64,000 nt of DNA, from the NCBI GenBank assembly GCA_050955045.1, contig JBPBQV010000030.1, forward strand, positions 301,001 to 365,000, given 5' to 3'. The notes beneath the pieces were generated by a model. That model saw only the letters and a program-made list of their open reading frames with translations, made no database searches and was not told the DNA's origin. This DNA is from Mucilaginibacter_A sp050955045 (lineage in GTDB: Bacteria > Bacteroidota > Bacteroidia > Sphingobacteriales > Sphingobacteriaceae). Below, piece after piece: positions 27,182 to 37,157 of the stretch (position 1 is the first letter of the stretch; each line of letters starts with the position of its first letter). The position numbers and the translations under genes are program-made.

Positions 27182-27255
27182 TTGTTTTTGATTTCAATAC
27201 TTCTTTTGCTCATACTTTATAATAGCTTAATATCTGTTTTTATCAAATATATTAC

Positions 27256-29505
27256 ATGAAAAGATTTCTTCTTCTTTTTTTAATTCTTACTTTAAGCAAA
27301 GCTCAAATTTTTGCCCAAACAAAGGTTTTATCAACTTCTATCGATCAGAAAGTAAAAGCACTAGTTTCCCAAATGACACTCGAAGAAAAAGTAGGCCAAA
27401 TGACCCAGATTTCTATAGAAGCGTTATTAAAAACCGAGAATGGAAACGTAATCGAGCCGCATCAAATTGATATGGACAAGCTGGCCACTTGCATCAAAAA
27501 GTACAAAGTTGGTTCTATGCTGAATGTTGGCGGAAATGCACAAACCCGCGAAAACTGGCACGCTCTGATTGAAGCCATACAGAAAATGGCTTTACAGGAA
27601 AGGTTAAAAATTCCGGTTTTGTATGGAATTGATGCTATCCGTGGTAATAATTATACTTTAAGTACGGTTTTGTTTCCGCAGCAAATTGCGCAGGCAGCGT
27701 CTTTTAACCCCGAAATTTCACGTAAAGCTTCCCAGATTTCTGCTTATGAAACCCGTGCTTCTTTTATCCCATGGACTTTTAGTCCGGTGCTAGATTTAGG
27801 TCGCCAACCTATGTGGCCACGTATTTGGGAAACTTTTGGTGAAGATCCATATTTGGTAACGCAAATGGGATTGGCTACCATCGATGGTTTTCAGGGAAAA
27901 AATTTAGTGGAAGATAAATACCACGTAGCTACTTCTTTAAAGCATTTTATGGGTTACAGTATGCCTTTAAGCGGACATGATCGTACACCAGCTTGGATTC
28001 CGGAACGCGAAATGCGCGAATATTTTTTACCTCAATTTGCAGCGGCTGTAAAAGCAGGTGCAAAAACAGTAATGGTAAACAGTTCCGAAATTAATGGTGT
28101 TCCGGTTCACGCCAGTCATCATATTTTAACGGATATTTTAAAGGGCGAACTTGGTTTTAAAGGATTCACTATCAGTGATTGGCAGGATATTCAGTATTTA
28201 TACTTGCGCCATCACGTAGCAAAAGATGATAAAGAAGCTATTGCTATTGCTATTAATGCGGGTATTGATATGAGCATGGTTCCAACAGATTTTACATTTG
28301 TAGATGATTTATTACTGGATGTAAAAGAAGGCAAAGTTTCCATGGCTCGTATAAACGATGCCGTAAGCCGTATTTTAAAAGTGAAGTTTGAAACTGATCT
28401 TTTTAATAATCCAATTGGTAATGCTAGCGATTATCCAGAGGTAAACAGTGCCGCACACAACAAAGCTAACTATGGTGCGGCGGCTGAATGTATCACTCTT
28501 TTGAAAAATACCAATAATATTTTGCCTATCTCCGCAGGAAAAAAACTATTGGTAACTGGTCCAACTGCAAATACCATGCGTTCGTTGAATGGTGGTTGGA
28601 GCCGTAACTGGCAAGGCGATAACAGCAACGAAACTGAAAAAGACAAGAACACAATTTTGGAAGCTATCCAAAATACTTTTGGTAAAAGTAAAGTGGATTA
28701 TAGCGAAGGTGTAAGTTTTGAAAAAGCCATCAACATAGAAGAAACCGTTGACAAAGCTACCCGCGCTGATGTTATTGTAATGTGTTTAGGTGAAAATTCT
28801 TACACGGAAACACCAGGAAACATTGGTGATTTAACGATTTCTGCACCACAAATTGCTTTAGCTACGGCTTTAGCCAAAGTTGGAAAACCAATAGTTTTGA
28901 TCTTGGCAGAAGGTCGTCCGCGCATTGTTTCTGCAATTGAGCCTGGCACAACAGCTATCTTACACACTTACTTTTTAGGAAATGAAGGCGGAAATGTAGT
29001 TGCTGATGCACTGATTGGAAAAATCAATCCAAGCGGACGCTTGCCTTACACTTATCCACGTTCTACCAATAGCTTAATTAATTATTACCGAAAATACACC
29101 GAAAATAAAGAAGCCAGCGAAGTAGCAGGTTACGATCCGCAATGGGAATTCGGAACCGGAATGAGCTACACTACTTTTAAATACAGCAACCTAAAAGTGA
29201 GCAGCAACAAATTGCCCGAAAAAGGAAACATCACCGTTACTGTGGATGTAACCAACACCGGAAAAGTTGCCGGAAAAGAATCGGTGTTAATGTACGTTAG
29301 CGATCTGGTTGCTTCCATCACACCAGAATTTAAACGTTTACGCGCATTTGAAAAGATTGAACTGCAACCTAATCAAACTAAAACAGTAACGTTTACGATC
29401 AACAAAGAAAAACTTTCATTTATCAATTATGATTTGAAACGTGTAACCGAACCTGGCGAATTCAAATTAGCAATTGCTGATTTAAGTATGAATTTTCAAT
29501 ATTAA
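27256..29505 (+). CDS. GH3 beta-glucosidase-type glycoside hydrolase, periplasmic
   Basis: This 749-aa protein has a signal peptide (MKRFLLLFLILTLSKAQIFAQ). The GH3 N-terminal domain includes VGQMTQIS, PVLYGIDAIRGNNYT near 120, TSLKHFMGYS near 228 and GFTISDWQDIQYLY near 308 with the nucleophile Asp. The C-terminal domain (VGKPIVLILAEGRP; GNVVADALIGKINPSGRLPY) and a fibronectin-III-like tail (GKVAGKESVLMYVSDLVAS) complete it. The length is normal. In this locus it would remove non-reducing glucose from gluco-manno-oligosaccharides. It follows the susCD terminator and leads a run of five degradative genes with short gaps. Confidence 0.92.
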   Translation: MKRFLLLFLILTLSKAQIFAQTKVLSTSIDQKVKALVSQMTLEEKVGQMTQISIEALLKTENGNVIEPHQIDMDKLATCIKKYKVGSMLNVGGNAQTRENWHALIEAIQKMALQERLKIPVLYGIDAIRGNNYTLSTVLFPQQIAQAASFNPEISRKASQISAYETRASFIPWTFSPVLDLGRQPMWPRIWETFGEDPYLVTQMGLATIDGFQGKNLVEDKYHVATSLKHFMGYSMPLSGHDRTPAWIPEREMREYFLPQFAAAVKAGAKTVMVNSSEINGVPVHASHHILTDILKGELGFKGFTISDWQDIQYLYLRHHVAKDDKEAIAIAINAGIDMSMVPTDFTFVDDLLLDVKEGKVSMARINDAVSRILKVKFETDLFNNPIGNASDYPEVNSAAHNKANYGAAAECITLLKNTNNILPISAGKKLLVTGPTANTMRSLNGGWSRNWQGDNSNETEKDKNTILEAIQNTFGKSKVDYSEGVSFEKAINIEETVDKATRADVIVMCLGENSYTETPGNIGDLTISAPQIALATALAKVGKPIVLILAEGRPRIVSAIEPGTTAILHTYFLGNEGGNVVADALIGKINPSGRLPYTYPRSTNSLINYYRKYTENKEASEVAGYDPQWEFGTGMSYTTFKYSNLKVSSNKLPEKGNITVTVDVTNTGKVAGKESVLMYVSDLVASITPEFKRLRAFEKIELQPNQTKTVTFTINKEKLSFINYDLKRVTEPGEFKLAIADLSMNFQY

Positions 29506-29520
29506 TTCATTCCTATTAAC

Positions 29521-31467
29521 ATGAAAAAAGCATTATTGCTTTCCTTATTTATTGTGCTGATAATTAATGCATATGCTGATATCCGGTTGCCGGCATTAGT
29601 TGGCAGTCACATGGTTTTGCAGCGTGGCAAACCCATCCGGATTTGGGGTTATGCGGATCCTTCAGAAAACGTTACAATCTCATTCAACAAAAGAACCGTT
29701 AAAACGCAAACAGATGCTAACGGAAAATGGCAAACAGAATTAACAGCCATGAAAGCTGGTGGCCCGTTTCAGATGATTTTGCAAGGTAAAAACAGTATTA
29801 CTTTAGATGATATTTTGATTGGTGATGTTTGGATTTGCTCCGGACAATCAAATATGGAGTTTGCTTTAAATGATGTCATCAACTCGGAAACTGAGATAAA
29901 AAATGCCGATTATCCTCAGATTAGGTTGTTTGCGGTAGAGAAAAAAGTGTATTTACAGCTGCAGGAAAACACAAAAGGAAGCTGGTCCGCTTGTACACCT
30001 CAAACCGCTGCTTATTTTAGTGCTGTAGGTTATTTTTTCGGTAGAGATTTGCAACAGAAAATAAAAATTCCGATTGGCTTGATCAGTGCCAGCTGGGGCG
30101 GAACGGTTGCAGAAACCTGGATCAGTGCAGAAGGATTGGGCGGAGAAGCAACTTTTGGTGAAAAAGCAAAGCAAACTCCAACGTTTGATACATTAACTTT
30201 TAATCAATCACATCGTCCTTTAGCCAAAGCCTGGACAGAAAACTTTGAAAATTCTGATGCTGGTTCTAAAGACGGAAATTATTTATGGGCCGCAAATGAT
30301 CTTGATACAAAAGATTTTAAACTGGTAGAAATGCCTAAAATCTGGGGTTTTACAGGTATTGATGAGTTCTGGCACATGAACGGCATAGTTTGGTTTAAAA
30401 AAGATGTGGAGTTATCTGCAGCAGATTTAAATGCAAATTTGACGCTAAGTTTAGGCATCATCCAAAACAGCGATCATGTTTTTGTAAACGGAACGGAAGT
30501 TGGTTTTACGCCTGATATTTGGAAGTTTCGCGCTTATCAAATTCCAGCATCTGCATTTAAGGCAGGTAAAAACAGCATCACGGTTCGCATTAGTAATTAT
30601 GGTGGCGATGCAGGTTTCCGTGCAAAACCTACTGAGTTTTTCCTACAAACAGCTTCCCGTCAGGTTTCTCTGGTTGGAACTTGGATGTATAAAATCGGTT
30701 ATAAGTTGACTGGTTCTGGTCGCCCGGAAAAAGAATTTGGCCCAAATACGGCGCCTTCAGTTCTGTATAATTCGATGATTAATCCTTTGAAAAATTTATC
30801 GATAAAAGGAGCACTCTGGTATCAGGGCGAATCTAATGTTGGAAGAGGAATGCAATATCGAGATGTTTTTCAACGTTTAATTACTGATTGGCGAACAAAA
30901 TTTAATCAGCCTAATTTTCCGTTTTTATACGTGCAATTGGCGGGTTTGAATAAAAAATTGAAGCAACCACAGGCAAATTCAAGCTGGGCAGAATTGCGTG
31001 AAGCGCAAGATATGGCGTTAAGTTTGAAAAATACAGCAATGGTTACCGCAATAGATTTAGGCGATTCAGCAAATATTCACCCAAAAAACAAACAGGAAGT
31101 TGGCCGTCGTTTAGCTTTGGCTGCGGAAGAAAAAGTTTACAATCTGCCAGTTGTTGGCACAGGCCCGCATTTTGAATCTGCGCAAATGCAGGATGCTTCT
31201 TTTATCGTGCATTTTTCGGAAGTTGGAACTGGTTTGAACATCAACAATCTGTTTACTTTAAAAGGATTTCAAATAGCCGGAGCAGATCATATTTTCCATT
31301 GGGCAAAGGCAGAGATCATCAATAAAAACACTATAAAAGTATCGGTAAAAGAAGTATCTAAACCCGAATCTGTACGCTATGCTTGGGAAGATAATCCGGC
31401 GGATGCGAACTTAACCAACAGTGTAAATTTACCGGCTTTTCCGTTCAGAACGGATCAGTGGAAATAA
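29521..31467 (+). CDS. Sialate-O-acetylesterase-like (SASA family) carbohydrate esterase
   Basis: This 648-aa secreted protein (signal MKKALLLSLFIVLIINAYA) has the SASA/DUF303 signature: DVWICSGQSNMEFALND near 105 with the nucleophile Ser, SWGGTVAETWIS near 195, LWYQGESNVGRG near 435 and DLGDSANIHPKNK near 518 with the Asp/His pair. A beta-sandwich insert (NAND/ISNYGGDAGF region, about 270-370) splits the hydrolase. In hemicellulose loci such proteins deacetylate xylan or mannan rather than sialic acid. It starts 15 bases after the GH3 stop, within the same operon. Mannan acetyl specificity is inferred from context. Confidence 0.85.
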   Translation: MKKALLLSLFIVLIINAYADIRLPALVGSHMVLQRGKPIRIWGYADPSENVTISFNKRTVKTQTDANGKWQTELTAMKAGGPFQMILQGKNSITLDDILIGDVWICSGQSNMEFALNDVINSETEIKNADYPQIRLFAVEKKVYLQLQENTKGSWSACTPQTAAYFSAVGYFFGRDLQQKIKIPIGLISASWGGTVAETWISAEGLGGEATFGEKAKQTPTFDTLTFNQSHRPLAKAWTENFENSDAGSKDGNYLWAANDLDTKDFKLVEMPKIWGFTGIDEFWHMNGIVWFKKDVELSAADLNANLTLSLGIIQNSDHVFVNGTEVGFTPDIWKFRAYQIPASAFKAGKNSITVRISNYGGDAGFRAKPTEFFLQTASRQVSLVGTWMYKIGYKLTGSGRPEKEFGPNTAPSVLYNSMINPLKNLSIKGALWYQGESNVGRGMQYRDVFQRLITDWRTKFNQPNFPFLYVQLAGLNKKLKQPQANSSWAELREAQDMALSLKNTAMVTAIDLGDSANIHPKNKQEVGRRLALAAEEKVYNLPVVGTGPHFESAQMQDASFIVHFSEVGTGLNINNLFTLKGFQIAGADHIFHWAKAEIINKNTIKVSVKEVSKPESVRYAWEDNPADANLTNSVNLPAFPFRTDQWK

Positions 31468-31486
31468 AATCAGTTCAACTTAAAAA

Positions 31487-32722
31487 ATGAAAAAAATAAA
31501 ATTAATAGTTGTCGCCTTATGTTTTGCGGCATCGGCTTACAGCCAGGGAAATAACTACACGCAGGATTACACCAAATATCAGGGATTGGCTTTAACGCCG
31601 CCGATGGGATGGAATAGTTGGAATAAATTTGCTTGTAATGTGGATGAAAACCTGATTAAACAAGTTGCGGATGCAATGGTTTCTTCCGGAATGAAAGCTG
31701 CTGGTTATGAGTATATCAACATTGACGATTGCTGGCATGGCGACCGCGACAAGGAAGGTTTTATTCATCCTGATCCAAAACGTTTTCCTTCGGGGATGAA
31801 AGCTTTGGCTGATTATGTGCATTCAAAAGGATTGAAAATGGGCATTTATTCTGATGCTGGTTCACAAACATGCGGCGGCAGGCCGGGAAGTCGTGGTTAC
31901 GAATTTCAGGATGCGCAAATGTATGCTTCCTGGGGCGTAGATTATTTAAAGTACGATTGGTGTAATACAGAAGGTTTGCATGGAGAAGGTGCATATAAAA
32001 CAATCGCAGCTGCTTTAAAAAAAGCTGGCCGACCAATGGTTTTAAGTATTTGCGAATGGGGGACAGATAAACCCTGGATTTGGGGACCGGCAGTTGGACA
32101 TTTATGGCGCACAACTGGTGATATTTACAACTGCTTCGATTGTATTAAAGATAATGGAACCTGGCACGCAAACGGCGTGATGAAAATTCTGGATATGCAG
32201 AAAGGTTTACGCCAGTATGCAGGACCGGGACATTGGAATGATCCGGATATGCTGGAAGTTGGCAACGGAATGGTTGTGAATGAAGACCGCGCACATTTTG
32301 CGATGTGGTGTATGATTGCTGCGCCGTTAATTGCCGGAAATGATATTCGAAATATGTCGGTACAAACTGCTTCAATCTTAAAAAATAAGGAAGTTATTGC
32401 TGTAAACCAAGATCCGATGGGTGTACAAGGTTATCAATTGTCTGTAAAAGATAGCGTTGAAACTTGGTTAAAACCGTTAAAAGGTGGCGATTGGGCCGTT
32501 TGTTTTCTCAATAGAAGTACACAAACTAAAAAAGTGGATTTCGACTGGAAAAAAGAAGTTATTACAGATACACTTTCTAAAGCTGTGTTAAATGCGCAAA
32601 CGCAAACTTATTATTTAAGAAATGTATGGACGATGAAAGCTGCCGGAAATACACAAAAACCATTACAAGGTGCAGTGCCAGCACATGATGTTTTGATGCT
32701 TCGTTTATCTACCAAAAAATAG
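31487..32722 (+). CDS. GH27 alpha-galactosidase, secreted
   Basis: This 411-aa protein has a signal peptide (MKKIKLIVVALCFAASAYSQ) and the full GH27 barrel: LTPPMGWNSWNKFAC near 33, INIDDCWHGDRD near 77, LKYDWCNTEG near 155 with the nucleophile Asp, WRTTGDIYNCF near 208 with the acid/base Asp and GPGHWNDPDMLEVGNG near 243. A short beta-sandwich ends the protein. It removes alpha-1,6-galactose side groups from galactomannan and galactoglucomannan. It lies 19 bases after the esterase and 10 bases before the CE2-like gene. Confidence 0.95.
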   Translation: MKKIKLIVVALCFAASAYSQGNNYTQDYTKYQGLALTPPMGWNSWNKFACNVDENLIKQVADAMVSSGMKAAGYEYINIDDCWHGDRDKEGFIHPDPKRFPSGMKALADYVHSKGLKMGIYSDAGSQTCGGRPGSRGYEFQDAQMYASWGVDYLKYDWCNTEGLHGEGAYKTIAAALKKAGRPMVLSICEWGTDKPWIWGPAVGHLWRTTGDIYNCFDCIKDNGTWHANGVMKILDMQKGLRQYAGPGHWNDPDMLEVGNGMVVNEDRAHFAMWCMIAAPLIAGNDIRNMSVQTASILKNKEVIAVNQDPMGVQGYQLSVKDSVETWLKPLKGGDWAVCFLNRSTQTKKVDFDWKKEVITDTLSKAVLNAQTQTYYLRNVWTMKAAGNTQKPLQGAVPAHDVLMLRLSTKK

Positions 32723-32732
32723 TTTTCAATCC

Positions 32733-33815
32733 ATGAAAAAAGCACTAAAATTTGGCCTTTTTATTTTAGCGATTTCAATGTCGTTGCTACAAGTTCAGGC
32801 AAAAAGTAAAACTGATGGGGAACTTTTTTCTGCAGATAATCCAAATATCCAGTATACCGGAAGGGTTGATTTTTCTAATCCAAAACTACCGAAATTTTGG
32901 TCGCCAGGCGTATATATACAGGCGAAATTTAAAGGAAATAATTGCAAAGTGATTGTTCGTGATGAAGTTTTGTACGGTAATAATCACAACTATATTGAAA
33001 TTGTAGTTGATAACCAGAAACCTTATCGCATCCAAACCAAAGGCAAAACGGATACGATTAATATTTTTAAAGGGCTGGACAACGGCGCGCATATCATTAC
33101 TATTTGTAAGGATACCGAAAGCAATATTGGTTATCTGCAATTGGCAGGTATCATTTGCGAGCAATTATTGCCACTTCCGGCAAAGCCGAAACATAAAATA
33201 GAATATATTGGCGATTCGATTACTTGCGGCACTGGCAGCGATTTATCTGTAATTGATTGTGGAAAAGGGCAGTGGTACGATCAGCATAATGCTTATATGA
33301 GTTACGGACCAACTTCGGCTAGATTGCTGAATGCGCAGTGGCAGCTTACAGCAGTTTCTGGTATCGGGTTGATTCATAGCTGTTGCAATATGAATATTGT
33401 GATGCCACCGGTTTTTGATAAAGTTAGTTTACGTCAGGATTCAATCAAATGGAATTTCAGCAAATACCAGCCGGATGTGGTTACAGTTTGTTTAGGTCAG
33501 AATGATGGCGTACAGGATTCGGTGAAGTTTGCAGATAGTTATATCAGTTTTATCAAAACGATTCGTAGTCATTATCCAAAAGCTTCTATTGTTTGTTTAA
33601 CCAGCCCGATGGCCGATTTTGCTTTAACCAAAGTGCTTAAAAGTTACTTAACCGGAATTGTAAAAAGCGTTAATCAAGCTGGCGATAAAAACGTTTCCAA
33701 ATATTTCTTCTCAAAGAGCTTTAACCACGGTTGTGATTCTCATCCGAATATGGCTGAACATCAGGTAATAGCAATGGAAGTGTCAGGTTATATTAAAAAA
33801 CTAAAAAACTGGTAA
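32733..33815 (+). CDS. SGNH/GDSL acetyl esterase, CE2-like
   Basis: This 360-aa secreted protein (signal MKKALKFGLFILAISMSLLQ) has an N-terminal jelly roll (YTGRVDFSNPKLPKFWSPG near 40) and a C-terminal SGNH hydrolase domain: IEYIGDSITCGTG near 157 (nucleophile Ser), VTVCLGQNDG near 252 and HGCDSHPNMAEHQ near 332 (catalytic His). This two-domain layout is that of carbohydrate esterase family 2, which deacetylates mannan and glucomannan. With the SASA protein it makes two unrelated esterases in one operon, which points to a heavily acetylated substrate. Confidence 0.85.
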   Translation: MKKALKFGLFILAISMSLLQVQAKSKTDGELFSADNPNIQYTGRVDFSNPKLPKFWSPGVYIQAKFKGNNCKVIVRDEVLYGNNHNYIEIVVDNQKPYRIQTKGKTDTINIFKGLDNGAHIITICKDTESNIGYLQLAGIICEQLLPLPAKPKHKIEYIGDSITCGTGSDLSVIDCGKGQWYDQHNAYMSYGPTSARLLNAQWQLTAVSGIGLIHSCCNMNIVMPPVFDKVSLRQDSIKWNFSKYQPDVVTVCLGQNDGVQDSVKFADSYISFIKTIRSHYPKASIVCLTSPMADFALTKVLKSYLTGIVKSVNQAGDKNVSKYFFSKSFNHGCDSHPNMAEHQVIAMEVSGYIKKLKNW

Positions 33816-33830
33816 AAACTTCAGTTCAAA

Positions 33831-33840
33831 TGCTGTTTTT
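33831..33840 (+). repeat. Single copy of the TGCTGTTTTT dispersed element
   Basis: ATGCTGTTTTTATCG, in the 153-base gap between the CE2-like and GH5 genes. It is unpaired. An ATGTTAAAA sequence lies 40 bases further on. Confidence 0.5.
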
Positions 33841-33968
33841 ATCGTACAAAAATCAGCAAACTGGATAATTGCCTAATAAATGTTAAAACACTATTAAATA
33901 GCTTGGCTAAGCAGTATTAGTTTTGCTAAAGTTATTGTAATAGAAAAGATACAATTGCTACAAAAAGT

Positions 33969-35255
33969 ATGTATAAAAACAGTATTGTGATCATAACCTT
34001 TTGTTTACTGGCTTTGTCTGTTTCCGCGCAGCAAAGTTTTGTAAAAACCAAAGGCTCACAGTTCACTATCGCTGGTAAACCTTATTATTATATCGGCACA
34101 AATTATTGGTATGGCGGTTTGCTACAAGCTGTAAAAGGTGAAGTAGGCAGAGCCAGATTAAAACAGGAATTAGATTTCTTAAAAGCAAAAGGCGTAACTA
34201 ATCTGCGTGTTTTGGCCGGATCAGAAGGTTTGGGTCAAGAAAACGGCGTACAACGCGTCAATCCGCCTTTACAACCACAGCAAGGTGTTTTTAAACCGGA
34301 AATTTTAGAAAGTCTGGATTTTTTGCTGAACGAAATGCACAAACGCAACATGCGCGCTGTTCTTTTTTTAAGTAATAACTGGGAGTGGAGTGGTGGATTT
34401 CTACAATATTTAAACTGGAACGGTCAGCTGGATGAAGCTACCATGCGCAAAAAAATGAGTTGGGACGAGCAACGCGATGCAACCAGCAAATTTTATTCGT
34501 GCGAAAATTGTATAGCTGATTATAATAAACAAGCCAAGCTGATTATAACACATGTAAACAAATACAATAAAATCAAATATAGCAACGATCCAACGATCAT
34601 GGCCTGGGAACTGGCAAACGAACCGCGGCCAATGCAGTCGACAGCAAATACAGCTTATAAAAACTGGATTTTAGCTGTAGCAACCATGATTAAATCGATG
34701 GATAAAAAACATTTGGTTACCATCGGTGCTGAAGGAACACAAGGAACAGAAAATACAGCACTTTTTCAGGAGATACATGCTATCAAACCAATTGATTATT
34801 TAACGATACACATCTGGCCAAAAAACTGGGGTTGGTTTCAGGATACAAGTATTGTAAAAGATTTGCCGCAGGTAATTTCTAAATCGGTAGCCTATATCAA
34901 ACAGCATGAAATTATCGCTCAAGCTATCCAAAAACCATTGGTTTTAGAAGAATTTGGTTTGCCAAGAGATGCACAATCTTTCGATCCGGGATCAACAACA
35001 ACTTCCCGTAATCAGTATTACGAAGCCATTTTTAGCGAGTGGCAACGCAGCGTAAAGAGTAAAGGTGCCATTGCTGGTTGTAATTTCTGGGCTTTTGGCG
35101 GAACAGCAAAACCAATTCCAGGACAAATATTCTGGAAAGAAGGTGATGATTTTATGGGCGATCCGCCGCAGGAAGAACAAGGTTTAAATGCTGTTTTTAA
35201 CTCAGATAAATCTACCTGGAAAATTATCCAAAATTTTACTTCATCCAAAAAATAA
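33969..35255 (+). CDS. GH5 mannan endo-1,4-beta-mannosidase, secreted
   Basis: This 428-aa protein (signal MYKNSIVIITFCLLALSVSAQ) has the GH5_7 mannanase pattern: YYYIGTNYWYGG near 38, VTNLRVLAGSEG near 77, LFLSNNWEWSGGFLQYL near 135, WELANEPRPM near 214 with the acid/base Glu, TIHIWPKNWGWF near 278 and LVLEEFGLPRD near 324 with the nucleophile Glu. The IHIWPKNWGW block is typical of fungal-like mannanases of GH5 subfamily 7. It is a third mannanase beside two GH26 enzymes. It is followed 16 bases later by the symporter, so import and backbone cleavage are likely co-transcribed. Confidence 0.93.
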   Translation: MYKNSIVIITFCLLALSVSAQQSFVKTKGSQFTIAGKPYYYIGTNYWYGGLLQAVKGEVGRARLKQELDFLKAKGVTNLRVLAGSEGLGQENGVQRVNPPLQPQQGVFKPEILESLDFLLNEMHKRNMRAVLFLSNNWEWSGGFLQYLNWNGQLDEATMRKKMSWDEQRDATSKFYSCENCIADYNKQAKLIITHVNKYNKIKYSNDPTIMAWELANEPRPMQSTANTAYKNWILAVATMIKSMDKKHLVTIGAEGTQGTENTALFQEIHAIKPIDYLTIHIWPKNWGWFQDTSIVKDLPQVISKSVAYIKQHEIIAQAIQKPLVLEEFGLPRDAQSFDPGSTTTSRNQYYEAIFSEWQRSVKSKGAIAGCNFWAFGGTAKPIPGQIFWKEGDDFMGDPPQEEQGLNAVFNSDKSTWKIIQNFTSSKK

Positions 35256-35271
35256 TACAGCTTTAAAATAA

Positions 35272-37128
35272 ATGAAATTAAGATTATTAGATGTTTCTAT
35301 TCTGATTGCCTACCTGATCCTCATGCTGATGATCGGTTGGTATATGCGCAAAAAAGCCAGCGAAAATAAAGAAAGCTACTTAATGGGTGGCAAAAAACTG
35401 CCTTGGTACATGCTGGGTTTAAGTGATGCCTCTGATATGTTTGATATCAGCGGAACCATGTGGATGGTTGCGCTATGCTTCGTTTATGGGCTAAAAAGTA
35501 TCTGGATTCCTTGGTTGTGGCCAGTTTTTAACCAGGTTTTTAACATGATGTTTCTGGCTAAATGGTTGCGCCGCTCTAACGCCGATACTGGTGCAGAATG
35601 GCTGGCCACTCGTTTTGGTACCATCGGAAAAAATGTAAAAGCATCGCACAACGTAACCGTAGCTTTTGCTTTAATCGGTTGTTTAGGATTTTTGGCTTAC
35701 GGTTTTGTCGGATTAGGTAAATTTATCGAAATTTTTGTTCCCTGGAGCCTGGTAGAAGCGTATGTTCCGTTTCATGTTTCACCAGAATATGTAGCACATT
35801 TTTACGGAATTATTTTCACCATGTTTGCTATGTTTTACTCCATTTTGGGCGGTATGCACAGCATTGTTTTAGGTGATGTAATCAAATACGCCATCATGAC
35901 GGTTGGCTGTATCGCCATCGCCATTATTGCGATGGTAAACTTGCATGGGCATGGCGGCCATGCGCTGCACGTTCCGGCTGGCTGGGATAATCCGTTTTTT
36001 GGCTGGCATTTAAACATGGATTGGTCTAATATTGTACCAGCAGCCAATCAGAAAATTAAAGACGATGGCTTCGGCCTGTTCGGTATTTTCTTTATGATGA
36101 TGTTGTTCAAAGGCGTTTTTGCAAGTTGGGCTGGCCCGGCTCCAAACTACGATATGCAAAAAATGCTCGCTACACAATCGCCAAAGGATGCAACCAAAAT
36201 GACGGGTTTTGTATCGATCATGTTGCTGCCTATTCGTTACTCTATGGTAATTGGTCTAACTGTTTTGGCTTTGTTGTACTACAATCAGTTGGACTTAGCA
36301 GCTCCGGGCGGCGGAACAGATTTTGAACGGATTTTACCAGGCGCCATCAATAACTTTTTACCTGTGGGAATTTTAGGAATTGTATTAACCGGATTACTGG
36401 GTGCTTTTATGGGTACTTTTTCCGGAACACTAAATGCTGCCCAGGCTTATGTTGTGAATGATATTTATCTGAAATACATCAATCCAAATGCGCCAACAAA
36501 AACTATTATCTCCATGAATTATATAGTTGGAATAGTGGTGGTTGTATTAGGCGTTACACTTGGATTTTTTGCGAAAGATGTAAATAGTGTTTTGCAGTGG
36601 ATTGTAGGCGGATTGTACGGCGGTTACATTGCAGCTAATGTTTTAAAATGGTACTGGTGGCGTTTTAATGCCAACGGATTTTTCTGGGGAATGGCAAGCG
36701 GCATTGCATCAGCTTTATTGTTGCCTTACGTAAAAATCTGGTTCCCTTCCATGTTTTTTAGTTTAGATTTATACAACTGGCCAATCTTACTTGTAATCTC
36801 TCTTATCGGCTGTATTGCCGGAACGTATTCTGCGCCACCAACAGACACAGAAGTGTTAAAGAAATTTTACCGGACAGTAAGACCATGGGGTTTCTGGAAA
36901 CCGATACATGCGCTGGTTGTAGCGGACGATGCTTCTTTTATCGGCAATAAACGCTTTAAACTGGATATGTTCAACGTAGTTATTGGTGTAATTGCCCAGG
37001 CTTGTTTTACTGTTTTGCCAATGTATGTTATTTTATGGATGAAACTACCTTTGTTAATTACCGTATCGCTAATTGCAATTATCGTTTTAATCCTTAAAAA
37101 AACCTGGTGGGATAAATTAGAAAACTAA
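35272..37128 (+). CDS. Sodium:solute symporter (SSS family)
   Basis: This 618-aa membrane protein has about 13-14 hydrophobic helices and the SSS hallmark LPWYMLGLSDASDMFDISGT near 43, followed by GAEWLATRFGT and a long loop with HGHGGHALHVP. The family moves sugars, amino acids or other small solutes with sodium. Placed between the GH5 mannanase and GH130 phosphorylase, it is the obvious inner-membrane importer for mannobiose or related disaccharides, as in mannan loci of other Bacteroidota that encode the epimerase and GH130. That substrate is an inference. Confidence 0.88.
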   Translation: MKLRLLDVSILIAYLILMLMIGWYMRKKASENKESYLMGGKKLPWYMLGLSDASDMFDISGTMWMVALCFVYGLKSIWIPWLWPVFNQVFNMMFLAKWLRRSNADTGAEWLATRFGTIGKNVKASHNVTVAFALIGCLGFLAYGFVGLGKFIEIFVPWSLVEAYVPFHVSPEYVAHFYGIIFTMFAMFYSILGGMHSIVLGDVIKYAIMTVGCIAIAIIAMVNLHGHGGHALHVPAGWDNPFFGWHLNMDWSNIVPAANQKIKDDGFGLFGIFFMMMLFKGVFASWAGPAPNYDMQKMLATQSPKDATKMTGFVSIMLLPIRYSMVIGLTVLALLYYNQLDLAAPGGGTDFERILPGAINNFLPVGILGIVLTGLLGAFMGTFSGTLNAAQAYVVNDIYLKYINPNAPTKTIISMNYIVGIVVVVLGVTLGFFAKDVNSVLQWIVGGLYGGYIAANVLKWYWWRFNANGFFWGMASGIASALLLPYVKIWFPSMFFSLDLYNWPILLVISLIGCIAGTYSAPPTDTEVLKKFYRTVRPWGFWKPIHALVVADDASFIGNKRFKLDMFNVVIGVIAQACFTVLPMYVILWMKLPLLITVSLIAIIVLILKKTWWDKLEN

Positions 37129-37157
37129 ACTTTAAATAATTATAATATTCTTTCAAA

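Noticed and set aside
18969..36939. Coding copies of the dispersed core (for example 18969, 31194, 36930) as independent evidence for selection.
   Set aside because: In many coding copies the core simply encodes Asp-Ala-Ser-Phe or Lys-Glu-Ala with preferred codons, so these copies may reflect codon use. The case rests on the intergenic and paired copies.
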